23,802 nucleotides of DNA from Thermococcales archaeon 44_46 (lineage in GTDB: Archaea; Methanobacteriota_B; Thermococci; Thermococcales; Thermococcaceae). Of the stretch, positions 15,266 to 22,016 are shown in pieces (position 1 is the stretch's first letter; each line of letters begins with the position of its first letter). The stretch is taken from the NCBI GenBank assembly GCA_001507935.1, contig LGET01000003.1, positions 1-23,802 on the forward strand, in the 5' to 3' direction. The position numbers and the translations under genes were made by a program. Under the pieces are notes generated by a model. The model did not search any database. It was not told where the DNA came from and saw only the letters and a program-made list of their open reading frames with translations.

Positions 15266-15534
15266 CCCACTCCCAGTTATTGTTTAATGAAGTCATAAAT
15301 TAAAAACATTTCCATTAGATAGCTACTGTCAGGATAACTGTAAACTCTTAGACAAACCTGCAAACTTTCTAGTTATTGCTCTGGAAATAATTCAACAACG
15401 CCTATTTTTGTTAATCAGCAGGCTTTTTAAGATAGGATTTCAGAACAATCAGAATGATATCTCTGCAATTCATTAGTTCCCAGCACTTGTAATCCAGACT
15501 ACCAAAACCTCTTTCTTTTCTGCTGGGGATTTTA
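15266..15534. other. AT-rich spacer with promoter and near-repeats, no firm gene
   Basis: The left part carries the promoter of the DUF835 gene (TATA-like at 15296-15306 on the minus strand). CTGTAAACTCTTAG (15338-15351) and CTGCAAACTTTCTAG (15358-15372) are near-identical direct repeats 20 bases apart. Between about 15405 and 15535 all three minus-strand frames have short open stretches; the longest reads as IPSRKERGFGSLDYKCWELM and onward to KKPAD*, with no convincing start or ribosome site. It could be a dispersed non-coding repeat, a leader-like element or gene debris. Confidence 0.3.
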
Positions 15535-15538
15535 TTGT

Positions 15539-15577
15539 GCTGACTTCCTCCCCGCCGTGAACGGCGAGGGGGTCAGC
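15539..15577 (-). repeat. Right-end hairpin of the tnpB element
   Basis: GCTGAC and GTCAGC close an outer stem, and CCCCGCCGT/ACGGCGAGGGG with a GAA loop form the inner stem, starting two bases after the tnpB stop codon. In IS605 elements this subterminal hairpin is bound by TnpA and forms the 3' end of the TnpB guide RNA scaffold. Its perfect state suggests it was recently functional. Confidence 0.65.
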
Positions 15578-15578
15578 T

Positions 15579-16875
15579 TCAACCCCTCGCCAATGACGGG
15601 AATGTTTGAGGGGTCTCAGTTAGACCCATTAAAAAGCGGGTCTTCGACCCCTCGGGGAGGGTCTTCCCCCCGTTACCCCTACCTCCCGCTAAAGCAGGAA
15701 GGCTCGGGGTTATCGTTTCAACAGCCTTTCTCAAAATGTTGAAGGCACCAACAAGGTCGGCGTTAAAAACAAGCCCCGCTATGGGACACTTAAATAAACC
15801 CCGAACAAAACGAGCCCCATCATGAGGCTTCCCGCAAACGGGGCAAAGCTTGGAAGTAAAAGCCTCATTCACGACAATAACGGAAATACCATACTCTTCC
15901 GAGACTTCCTTCAGGCGTTTAATAACGTAGTTAAACCGCCAGACGTGGGAGAGGAGGTAATTCTGCCTTCTACCCTTATCAGAATTCCTGCTGATGCCCT
16001 TTGGATAACCAACAATTATTCTGGAGACGCCCCTCTGGTAGGGCCTCTCGACAGTCTGGCTTACTGTCGTGTTGATGTAGTGCCTCGCCTGAAGTTTGGC
16101 CTTCTAGTGCATTCTTGCGAACTTTCTGCTCTTTTTAACCCCGCTTTTGTTAAGCCTCGTCTGATACTCGGCTATCCTCTTCCGCCAGTAGAAGGCAATG
16201 CTCTTCAACGGCCTACCGTTCACTAAGAAGCTCTCCCCGTTTTCAACGTAAACGGCCATTAAATTGTTTATTCCAAGGTCTATGCCCGCTGAGAGATTAC
16301 CTAACGGTTCTCTTGGGAGTTCAACCCATTTTTCACCTTGAAGTTTCTTCTCTACCGTGATGCCGATGTGAGCATACCATTTCCGCCTTATCGGATCGTA
16401 AGTTATTTCCAAGCGACCCTGTTTGCCCTTGAGGTGAATTCTGCCTCTAAACTGAAGTTCTAACCGTTTGAATTTGTCAAGGCCTTTGAGGACTAACTTG
16501 TTTCCCTTAATCTCGTACTGGTCGTTTCTTAGAACAATTAAACCTCCTTCCTTGATGTAGTCCGGTGGTCTTGGCTTGAACCACTTGGGTAATTCTCCGT
16601 TCCTTTTGGTTCTTAAGAGGCTGAAGAATGACTTCCAAGCTTCAGCGTTCTTTCTCGCTATCTGCTGGACTGTTGCCGAGCCTATCTCGGCTTTAAACTC
16701 TTCATAAACTATTTTCTCTGTTTTGTTGAAGTCTATCGGCTTCCCTTCAAAGAATTCCTGTCTCCTGAGGTAGTTTGTCCTGTTCCAGATTTTTGAGGTG
16801 ATTAGGGCTAATTCTTTGAGTGTTTTTTTCTTGCTCTTTTGAGGGTTGGAGTTTTGGGGTTACTGACCGCTTCAT
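15579..16875 (-). pseudogene. tnpB: TnpB RNA-guided nuclease gene, disrupted
   Basis: Reading from ATG 16875, MKRSVTPKLQPSKEQEKN shifts frame at an A7 tract (complement of 16823-16829; A6 would keep frame). With that one base removed, the frame runs KIWNRTNYLRRQEF, ATVQQIARKNAEAWKSFF and LEITYDPIRRKWYAHIGI to AGIDLGINNLMAVYV, the RuvC-I block with its Asp. It then meets an amber codon at 16104-16106 (RMH*KAKLQ, most simply CAG to TAG) and continues in the same frame through IIVGYPKGIS, VVNEAFTSKLCPVCG (RuvC-II/zinc region) and NADLVGAFNI (RuvC-III) to the stop at 15579. The repaired length is 431 residues, full for the family. Only one CxxC is seen; the second zinc pair is reduced to CPIAG. 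A TATA-like CTATTTAAAAG lies at about 16905-16915. Confidence 0.85.
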
Positions 16876-16951
16876 TTCAAGGTATGGTATGATTTTTAGG
16901 CTTTTAAATAGTTTGCTTTCCTGCTTTCAGGCTAATCTTCAATTACTGCAT

Positions 16952-16969
16952 CCCGCCCTAAAAGGCAAG
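16952..16969 (-). repeat. Left-end hairpin of the tnpB element
   Basis: On the minus strand CTTGCC-TTTTAG-GGCGGG forms a six-pair stem with two G-T pairs, about 80 bases upstream of the tnpB ATG. The CCCGCC core is shared with the right-end hairpin. This fits the left-end hairpin recognised by an IS605-family TnpA. Confidence 0.5.
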
Positions 16970-16975
16970 GCTTTC

Positions 16976-17167
16976 GGAAGAACAAAGCAAAAGCTCTAAT
17001 ACCAAAATTGGGTAGTGAATAGTGGTTTCTAGTCCTATATTTTCTCTTCTTGTTCTGAAGTTGTATCGGAGATTTAAATCTAATGCTCTCACCACAAGAA
17101 TTAAACATCAACGAGCATACTTGGCCCAACTTCCAAAGAAGTTTTGGAGAGCAAAAGGAGAATAAAC
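16976..17167. other. Spacer between the tnpB element and mtnP, no firm gene
   Basis: The plus strand is open from about 17017 to the TAA at 17163-17165, including VLKLYRRFKSNALTTRIKH and LAQLPKKFWRAKGE, but it has no start codon with a ribosome site and no recognised family. It may be the tail of a lost gene. A GATTTAAATC palindrome at 17071-17080 is TATA-like and precedes a 31-codon ATG frame that I do not accept as a gene. Confidence 0.25.
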
Positions 17168-17968
17168 TCAACCAGTAGCACCTTTTAGAGCATCCTTACA
17201 TGCGCATCTCCTGACCTTTGGAATATACTCCACGGCTTTCATCAAAAGGAGCTTAATCTCCTCACTTTTTTGTTGCATGAGTTCCACAACTTCTGAATGG
17301 GTGAGCTTGGTCTTACTTATGCCAGCGGCATAGTTGGTAACAATGGCAACACTCGCATAGCACATCTCAAGTTCTCTAGCCAAGATTGCCTCAGGAGATT
17401 GAGTCATCCCAACAACATCAGCACCGAGGATTTTCAGCGCTCTAATCTCCGCCCTTGTTTCAAATCTTGGTCCCTCCATGGCGGCATAAGTTCCTCTTGG
17501 GTGATAGCTAAAACCTAGCTCCCTAGCAGCTCTTATTAAAGCCTCTCTAAGCTCTGGGCAGTAAGGGTCAGTAAAATCAATATGGACAACAAACTTCCTT
17601 TCATGGGGTGAATCTTCCCCATCATAAAAAGTATAAACCCTGTTTTTTGTAAAGTCGATCAGCTGATCAAGTATAACAAAATCTCCTGGCTTCATAGTCT
17701 CGTTTAGGGATCCAACTGCAGAAGTTGCGAGTATCCTCTCGACGCCGAGCTCATGCAACCCCCATATGTTGGCACGGTAATTTATCTTGTGAGGTGGGAC
17801 ACTGTGCCTTTCCCCGTGTCTTGCTAAAAAAGCAATCTCTTCGCCCTTATACGTTCCAATTTTTACCTTAATGTCCCCATAAGGAGTCTCAACCCTCTCT
17901 TCCCTAATGTTTTCCAGAAGCTTTGGATCGTAAACCCCAGATCCACCTATTATCGCTATCCTGACCAC
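17168..17968 (-). CDS. mtnP: S-methyl-5'-thioadenosine phosphorylase
   Basis: 266 residues. IAIIGGSGVYD is the phosphate-binding N-terminal motif, with RHG-ERHSVPPHKINYRANIW as the family hallmark (substrate and phosphate residues), ATSAVGSLNE, TYAAMEGPRFETRAEI (the EMEGPRFxT-type purine and ribose block) and VVGMTQSPEAILARE. It cleaves methylthioadenosine with phosphate to adenine and methylthioribose-1-phosphate in polyamine and methionine salvage; archaeal members may also accept inosine or guanosine analogues. CAC near the C-terminus (VRRCACKD) is the CXC motif linked to disulfide stabilisation in hyperthermophilic members. GTG 17968 is preferred because GGTGAT lies four bases upstream; GTG 17977 and ATG 17974 overlap or adjoin that site. 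Confidence 0.92.
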   Translation of the reverse strand: MVRIAIIGGSGVYDPKLLENIREERVETPYGDIKVKIGTYKGEEIAFLARHGERHSVPPHKINYRANIWGLHELGVERILATSAVGSLNETMKPGDFVILDQLIDFTKNRVYTFYDGEDSPHERKFVVHIDFTDPYCPELREALIRAARELGFSYHPRGTYAAMEGPRFETRAEIRALKILGADVVGMTQSPEAILARELEMCYASVAIVTNYAAGISKTKLTHSEVVELMQQKSEEIKLLLMKAVEYIPKVRRCACKDALKGATG

Positions 17969-18007
17969 AAGCATCACCAGAAAAAGTTGGAAGAAAAGAA
18001 TTTAAAC

Positions 18008-19054
18008 CTAATGTCCTCCTTCAGATTCCTCTTTGGCTGCAAGCCTTAGAACCTTAATCAATATCTCTGCCAAAAGTCTTGAATTCCATTTTAGGTCTCT
18101 GACGTTCTTTACGGTCTCTATGGCTTTATCCAAATCGTCTTCCTTTAGGTAACCCAAGGCAATTTCTCCGAATGCCAAGGAGCGCAGGTAGCTATCTTGT
18201 ATTCTGTTTGCATATTTTAATGCTTTCTCTTTTTCTCCAGCCCTCGTTAAAAATGACACCACCTTTACCTGCACACTCTCATCAGGTACTTTTTCTGCAA
18301 TTCTCTCCACTAGCTCGATGTACTCTCTCCTCGGGGACTTTATTAGAATGTCGAGCAATTTCTTTGCAGCACTTACCAGTTCTTCCTCTTTTAGAAGTTC
18401 AAAGAACTTTGAAACGTGTTCTGGGGAATCAACAAGCTCTTCTATGATCTCGTTGATGAACCTTTCCCTGTTTCCCTCAACAGTGTTAAAGATATCCAAG
18501 GCATTCATGACTTCTCCGCCCTTGATGTAGTACTTTATTATCTCCGATTTTGCCATAGAGCTCCAAGGTTCTTCAAGCAGTTCTTTTGAAATTTTGATTG
18601 CCTTAGCGAGCTGACCTTCAGATAGGTAACCTCTGATAATTGGAATAAGCATGCTGTTTCTCACTCTGCCGTCTTTGATTTTCATTGCATAAGAAACAGC
18701 TAAATCGTAGAGCTTGAGTTTTAGTGCAGCTTCTATCATCTTTTCCAGAGCCCTATTCCGGATTTTAGAAGGCATGCGTTCAACCAGTTCAAGAACCCTA
18801 TTAAAAACCCTCGCAGCAGCAACTTTGTTTGTTTCTCCCAAGTAAGTGGCAATCTGAATAAGTAAATAAGCGAACTCTGTTGCATCTTCAATTTCTTCTG
18901 CAGTCTCCAATGCTTTTCTAAAGGCATCTTTGTACTTTTCGTTGCCCATGCGGAAAAGCTCGACCCCAATATTAGCATATGTGAGTGCCCTAATTTTCGG
19001 GTCTGCTATTATATCGACGAGATCAAAAATATCGTTAATCGTACTCTCCTTCAT
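18008..19054 (-). CDS. Alpha-helical repeat (TPR-like) protein
   Basis: 348 residues, no signal or membrane segment. It is built of paired helices of about 33 residues from end to end: DPKIRALTYANIGVELFRMG, DATEFAYLLIQIATYLGETN, ALEKMIEAALKLKLYDLAVS, MLIPIIRGYLSEGQLAKAI, VVSFLTRAGEKEKALKYAN, AFGEIALGYLKEDDLDKAI. The alternation A-x3-G-Y-x-D-x-A-I-x-A resembles TPR/SEL1-type solenoids, so it is probably a scaffold or adaptor. Function unknown. It ends in EESEGGH. A GTGATGATG stretch before ATG 19054 may serve the ribosome; a TTAAATATTT box (complement of about 19085-19094) lies about 35 bases upstream. Confidence 0.75.
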   Translation of the reverse strand: MKESTINDIFDLVDIIADPKIRALTYANIGVELFRMGNEKYKDAFRKALETAEEIEDATEFAYLLIQIATYLGETNKVAAARVFNRVLELVERMPSKIRNRALEKMIEAALKLKLYDLAVSYAMKIKDGRVRNSMLIPIIRGYLSEGQLAKAIKISKELLEEPWSSMAKSEIIKYYIKGGEVMNALDIFNTVEGNRERFINEIIEELVDSPEHVSKFFELLKEEELVSAAKKLLDILIKSPRREYIELVERIAEKVPDESVQVKVVSFLTRAGEKEKALKYANRIQDSYLRSLAFGEIALGYLKEDDLDKAIETVKNVRDLKWNSRLLAEILIKVLRLAAKEESEGGH

Positions 19055-19153
19055 TGTTCATCATCACAAAAAATTGGATAAAGAAATATTTAACCATTTT
19101 GACATTTTATACCTATAAAACAAAAGTCGGAAAGGAACTCGTCAAATAACGAA

Positions 19154-19363
19154 CTAACTTAGTTCATCATAAACTACACTAACAACTTCACCGTCATCCA
19201 ATGAGACAAAGCTAACTTTTATCTTTTTGCCAGTCTTAGGGTCTACTACAACAAAATCAGGCTTCTTAAGATATTCACTTGAGGGAACACGCCAAACATC
19301 GTCGTAATGAAGCTTTAGTTCTTTCATAAACCTCTTTAAATCCTTCTTAATCATTGTCGGCAT
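19154..19363 (-). CDS. Small hypothetical protein, 69 residues
   Basis: ATG 19363 is chosen because GTGGTGAT lies four bases upstream; an in-frame ATG at 19393 sits in the promoter region, where TTTTATACTTTGG (complement of about 19391-19404) looks like a TATA box. The protein starts MPTMIKKDLKRFMKELKLHY and continues with strands PDFVVVDPKTGKKIKVSFVSL and EVVSVVYDELS, a compact helix plus beta pattern. No family recognised. Good ribosome and promoter signals argue that it is real. It stands alone between the helical-repeat gene and the DUF89 gene. Confidence 0.65.
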   Translation of the reverse strand: MPTMIKKDLKRFMKELKLHYDDVWRVPSSEYLKKPDFVVVDPKTGKKIKVSFVSLDDGEVVSVVYDELS

Positions 19364-19445
19364 AGATATCACCACTATATTATACAACTCCAAAGTATAA
19401 AAGCCTTTCTAATCGATGCTTGTCAAAAATAATATCGTCAAACGT

Positions 19446-20291
19446 CTATACACACAGCATGCTCCCTTGGGGCACCCCTAACTCCCTTGCAACAGGACGG
19501 CATTTAGCCTTTAGGAGATAAAAAACACGCTTATCGTTAACTTCACTGAGGGTTTCAAAATTTCCCTGCCCTTTTGCTATGATAACATCCGCTCTTCTAA
19601 AAATATCCATGAATTCCTCTGAGACTTCTCCAAAGGGAACACCTACAATTCCAGAACCCGTTGAAATTATTGTCCCAATTTCATCAAGTTTGGCTATCTT
19701 TAAATCATCTACAGTGGCATCGTTTATTATTGGAGTTTCCTTTCCGGCAATGTAGATTTTCAGGTGAGGAAAAGCTTCTTGAACCTTTCTCAAGAATAGC
19801 CTGTCAAAGTATATCTCCCCGCAGTTGTCGGTAAGGTACAGCAAGACCTTGGCGTTTCCAAGTTTTTCAAAGAGCTCTTCAGAGCGGTCTAGATAAAGAT
19901 CCTCTTTAACCAGCTTAATTATATCTTCTTCAATCTTTTCCGGGGAGTATCCAACGGCAAAATCAATCACGTTACCTACTATTGCAAGCTTTAATGCTGT
20001 TTTAAGGTCAACTTCCATGATAGCTTCAATCTCATTTGAGACTCTCTCCGCCAACTTGTTGGAGGACTCTTTGTAGGCTTTAAACGGATCACGAACTCCA
20101 AGGAATTCGTAGAGATCAAAAAATATCTTGCTGGACACTATTGCAGGTATCGAATCTTCTTCAAGCTTTCCCATAAGCTTTGCACAGAAAACAGCGGCTT
20201 TCTTTCTTTTTGCTAAGTCTTCTATGCTCATTTCAATTATCCTCTGGCACTGATTCGCGATACATGTGAAACATTCATAGTGGATCTTCAT
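19446..20291 (-). CDS. DUF89 / ARMT1-like damage-control phosphatase
   Basis: 281 residues from ATG 20291. MKIHYECFTCIANQCQRIIE is the typical archaeal DUF89 N-terminus with a CxxC...C set; an in-frame ATG 105 bases upstream lies inside the neighbouring promoter and is rejected. YLTDNCGEIYFDRLFLRK carries the metal-binding DNCGE motif, INDATVDD follows, and ADVIIAKGQGNFETL is the C-terminal DUF89 block with Asp and Lys. Characterised DUF89 proteins are metal-dependent phosphatases acting on damaged or side-product sugar and cofactor phosphates. Substrate unknown. It shares an intergenic region with the divergent MFS transporter, so a common metabolite is possible. Confidence 0.85.
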   Translation of the reverse strand: MKIHYECFTCIANQCQRIIEMSIEDLAKRKKAAVFCAKLMGKLEEDSIPAIVSSKIFFDLYEFLGVRDPFKAYKESSNKLAERVSNEIEAIMEVDLKTALKLAIVGNVIDFAVGYSPEKIEEDIIKLVKEDLYLDRSEELFEKLGNAKVLLYLTDNCGEIYFDRLFLRKVQEAFPHLKIYIAGKETPIINDATVDDLKIAKLDEIGTIISTGSGIVGVPFGEVSEEFMDIFRRADVIIAKGQGNFETLSEVNDKRVFYLLKAKCRPVARELGVPQGSMLCV

Positions 20292-20314
20292 ACCTATCCC
20301 ATTAAAGTTTGCAA

Positions 20315-20349
20315 TAGATTTAAAAAGCATTAACCGAACATTTGTTCGG
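20315..20349. promoter_or_regulatory. Overlapping divergent promoters with a perfect palindrome
   Basis: GATTTAAAAAGC (20317-20328) works as a TATA box in both directions: about 30 bases before ATG 20358 of the transporter and about 30 bases before ATG 20291 of the DUF89 gene. The palindrome CCGAACA-TT-TGTTCGG (20334-20349, 7-base arms, no mismatch) covers the predicted transporter start site and overlaps its GGTGAGG ribosome site, a position typical for a repressor operator. It does not match the TATCAC-N5-GTGATA sugar motif of this group. Confidence 0.55.
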
Positions 20350-20357
20350 TGAGGACG

Positions 20358-21641
20358 ATGGAGGTAATAGACAAGGCAAAATTCGGAAGGTTTCATTACA
20401 TCCTTCTAGCTATCCTCGGAACGGTGTGGGCATTCATAGCAATAAACACCCTTTCCGTGAGCTTTGTGATTCCTTTGTTAAGCAAGGAACCGGCGTTTCA
20501 GGGGAGTCTGAGCAAGCTCGGAGCCATGGGATCCGCAGCACTATGGGGGATGCTCTTCGGTGCATGGTTTTTCGGAACAGTTGCCGACTACATAGGAAGA
20601 AAAAACGCCTTAACATTGGCAGTTTCGCTTTTTGGGTTGGGAAGCATTGCAAGCAGCTTCGCTAATAGCTTGAATCAGCTTATAGCACTTAGGTTTATAG
20701 TTGGGCTTGGTTTAGGAGGAGCTCTGCCGGTTGCAAGCTCCTATTTTGCCGAGTTCATGCCCGCAAAAATTAGGGGGGCTATGATATCTATCCTAGAAAG
20801 CTTCTGGGCTATTGGTACTATAATAATTGGAATAGTCGCAATCCTCCTAAAAGCCAGCTGGAGAAGCATTCTCCTGTTTGGGGGAAGTGTGTTGTTGCTG
20901 CTCCCAATAATACTTTGGCTTCCAGAGTCCCCGAGGTTTTTAGCCCTTAAAGGAAAAACAAAAGAAGCTGAAGGGGTTATAGAAAGAATACTTGGGAGAA
21001 AAGCAGAGATCAAGGCGCAAGAGGGTAAGCAAGTAAAGATAACGATAATCGAGCTCTGGACAAAATATGGCAGAATAACGCTAATGCTTTCAATTGCATG
21101 GTTCAGCATAGCCTTTGCTTACTATGGCTTTTTCATATGGCTTCCAAGGTTCTTAGCAGCGACTTTGAAGATAACCGTCTTTAAGAGCTTCCAATACTTT
21201 ATAATAACCGCCGTAGCCCAGCTACCGGGATACTGGAGTGCAGCTTATCTTCTCGAGAGGATAGGGAGGAAGAAAACGCTCTCCACTTATCTGCTGCTCT
21301 CTGGCTTGGCTGGAGTCATGTTTTACCACTATGCAAGTTCAGGGAAAGTTTACATGATACTGACAAGCGCGGTCCTCTTCAGCTTCTTCAATCTCGGAGC
21401 ATGGGGAGCTATATACGCCTATACCCCCGAACTTTATCCAACAGAAGTTAGAGGAACTGGAACAGGATGGGCAGGGGCAATGGCAAGAATTGGAGGAGGA
21501 TTGGCACCAATATTGGCAGGAAAGATCATGGAGACTTCAACCGTTGAAGTGGCTGTGCTTGTAATTGCTGTGATTTCAATTATTGGAGCTTTAGACGTTT
21601 TTACTCTTGGAAAAGAAACTAAAGGAGTGGAATTAGTATAG
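20358..21641 (+). CDS. MFS transporter (sugar/metabolite:H+ symporter type)
   Basis: 427 residues, about 12 hydrophobic segments. GTVADYIGRKNAL is MFS motif A between segments 2 and 3. RFIVGLGLGGALPVASSYFAE is the R-x-G-x-G-x-G-x2-P segment 4 motif, and WLPESPRFLALKGKTKEA is the PESPR motif after segment 6. ERIGRKKTL repeats motif A in the second half, and YTPELYPTEVRGTGTGWAG is the PE-x-PT-x-R-G motif after segment 10. This set is that of the metabolite and sugar H+ symporter group; the substrate cannot be told. ATG 20358 follows GGTGAGG by four bases; a GTG nine bases upstream overlaps that site. It is likely controlled through the palindrome at its start site. Confidence 0.88.
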   Translation: MEVIDKAKFGRFHYILLAILGTVWAFIAINTLSVSFVIPLLSKEPAFQGSLSKLGAMGSAALWGMLFGAWFFGTVADYIGRKNALTLAVSLFGLGSIASSFANSLNQLIALRFIVGLGLGGALPVASSYFAEFMPAKIRGAMISILESFWAIGTIIIGIVAILLKASWRSILLFGGSVLLLLPIILWLPESPRFLALKGKTKEAEGVIERILGRKAEIKAQEGKQVKITIIELWTKYGRITLMLSIAWFSIAFAYYGFFIWLPRFLAATLKITVFKSFQYFIITAVAQLPGYWSAAYLLERIGRKKTLSTYLLLSGLAGVMFYHYASSGKVYMILTSAVLFSFFNLGAWGAIYAYTPELYPTEVRGTGTGWAGAMARIGGGLAPILAGKIMETSTVEVAVLVIAVISIIGALDVFTLGKETKGVELV

Positions 21642-21740
21642 GTAATCAAGGAATGCAAGCTCCTCAACTATTGGTTTTCTTTTTCTTTTTTCGAGCTCCT
21701 TTGTGTAAAGGTAATCATAAAGCCACAGTAACACATCCAT
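21633..21740 (-). CDS. Small protein of 35 residues with a strong ribosome site
   Basis: ATG 21740 lies five bases after AAAGGAGGTGAG, the best ribosome site in the window. The protein starts MDVLLWLYDYLYTKELEKRK, has a KRKRK segment and ends VEELAFLDYLY, so it is an aromatic, charged helix. A TATA-like stretch (complement of about 21777-21790, TTTATTTATATTCG) lies 35-50 bases upstream. The stop overlaps the convergent transporter gene by nine bases. No family recognised. It may be a small regulator or a subunit of a membrane or protein complex. Confidence 0.6.
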   Translation of the reverse strand: MDVLLWLYDYLYTKELEKRKRKPIVEELAFLDYLY

Positions 21741-22005
21741 TTCTCTCACCTCCTTTCTTTTTTGAGTTTTCTCTCGAATATAAATAAATTAATTTCATTT
21801 AAAAACATTTTCAGCCCTTTTTTAGCTATGAATGAGCAGAAGAATGCAAAATTCTCAGAAAAACGGCTGAATGATCGTGTTCAAAGTTTAACGTACATAT
21901 ATGATCAGTTAAAGCGACTTTCCAAGGGTTTCTTTTCTTAAATGGACACATCAGTACAAAGATCAAAGAGCTAAGGATTATAAACCTAGGGACAGCTCTA
22001 CATAT
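21741..22005. other. Spacer before srp54 with nested inverted repeats and promoter
   Basis: Besides the promoter of the small protein (left) and the srp54 TATA box ATTATAAAC (about 21977-21985), TTCAGCC (21810-21816) and GGCTGAA (21865-21871) are perfect complements enclosing AGAAT-GCAAA-ATTCT (21841-21855). This may be a folded RNA of about 60 bases. Open frames here are short and lack ribosome sites. Confidence 0.35.
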
Positions 22006-22016
22006 GGTGGAGGAAA

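Larger units (their letters stand above)
15535..16975 (-). mobile_element. IS200/IS605-type tnpB element without tnpA (degenerate)
   Basis: A single tnpB reading direction (minus) is bounded by one hairpin after its stop codon (15539-15577) and one upstream of its start (16952-16969), the layout of the right and left ends of IS605-family single-strand transposons. There is no Y1 transposase gene, so mobility would need TnpA in trans. No terminal inverted repeats or target duplication are expected for this family. The outer limits are approximate, since cleavage sites cannot be fixed without an empty site. The tnpB gene carries two lesions. Confidence 0.75.

Noticed and set aside
15338..15372. 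CRISPR array
   Set aside because: Only two short imperfect units 20 bases apart, with no spacer-repeat periodicity beyond them and no cas genes nearby.
16932..17171. 79-codon minus-strand frame upstream of tnpB
   Set aside because: It crosses the left-end hairpin of the element and has no start signal or family resemblance.
17083..17178. 31-codon plus-strand frame starting ATG 17083 after a GATTTAAATC box
   Set aside because: No ribosome site, and it would run into the convergent mtnP gene. The box is a chance AT palindrome as far as I can judge.
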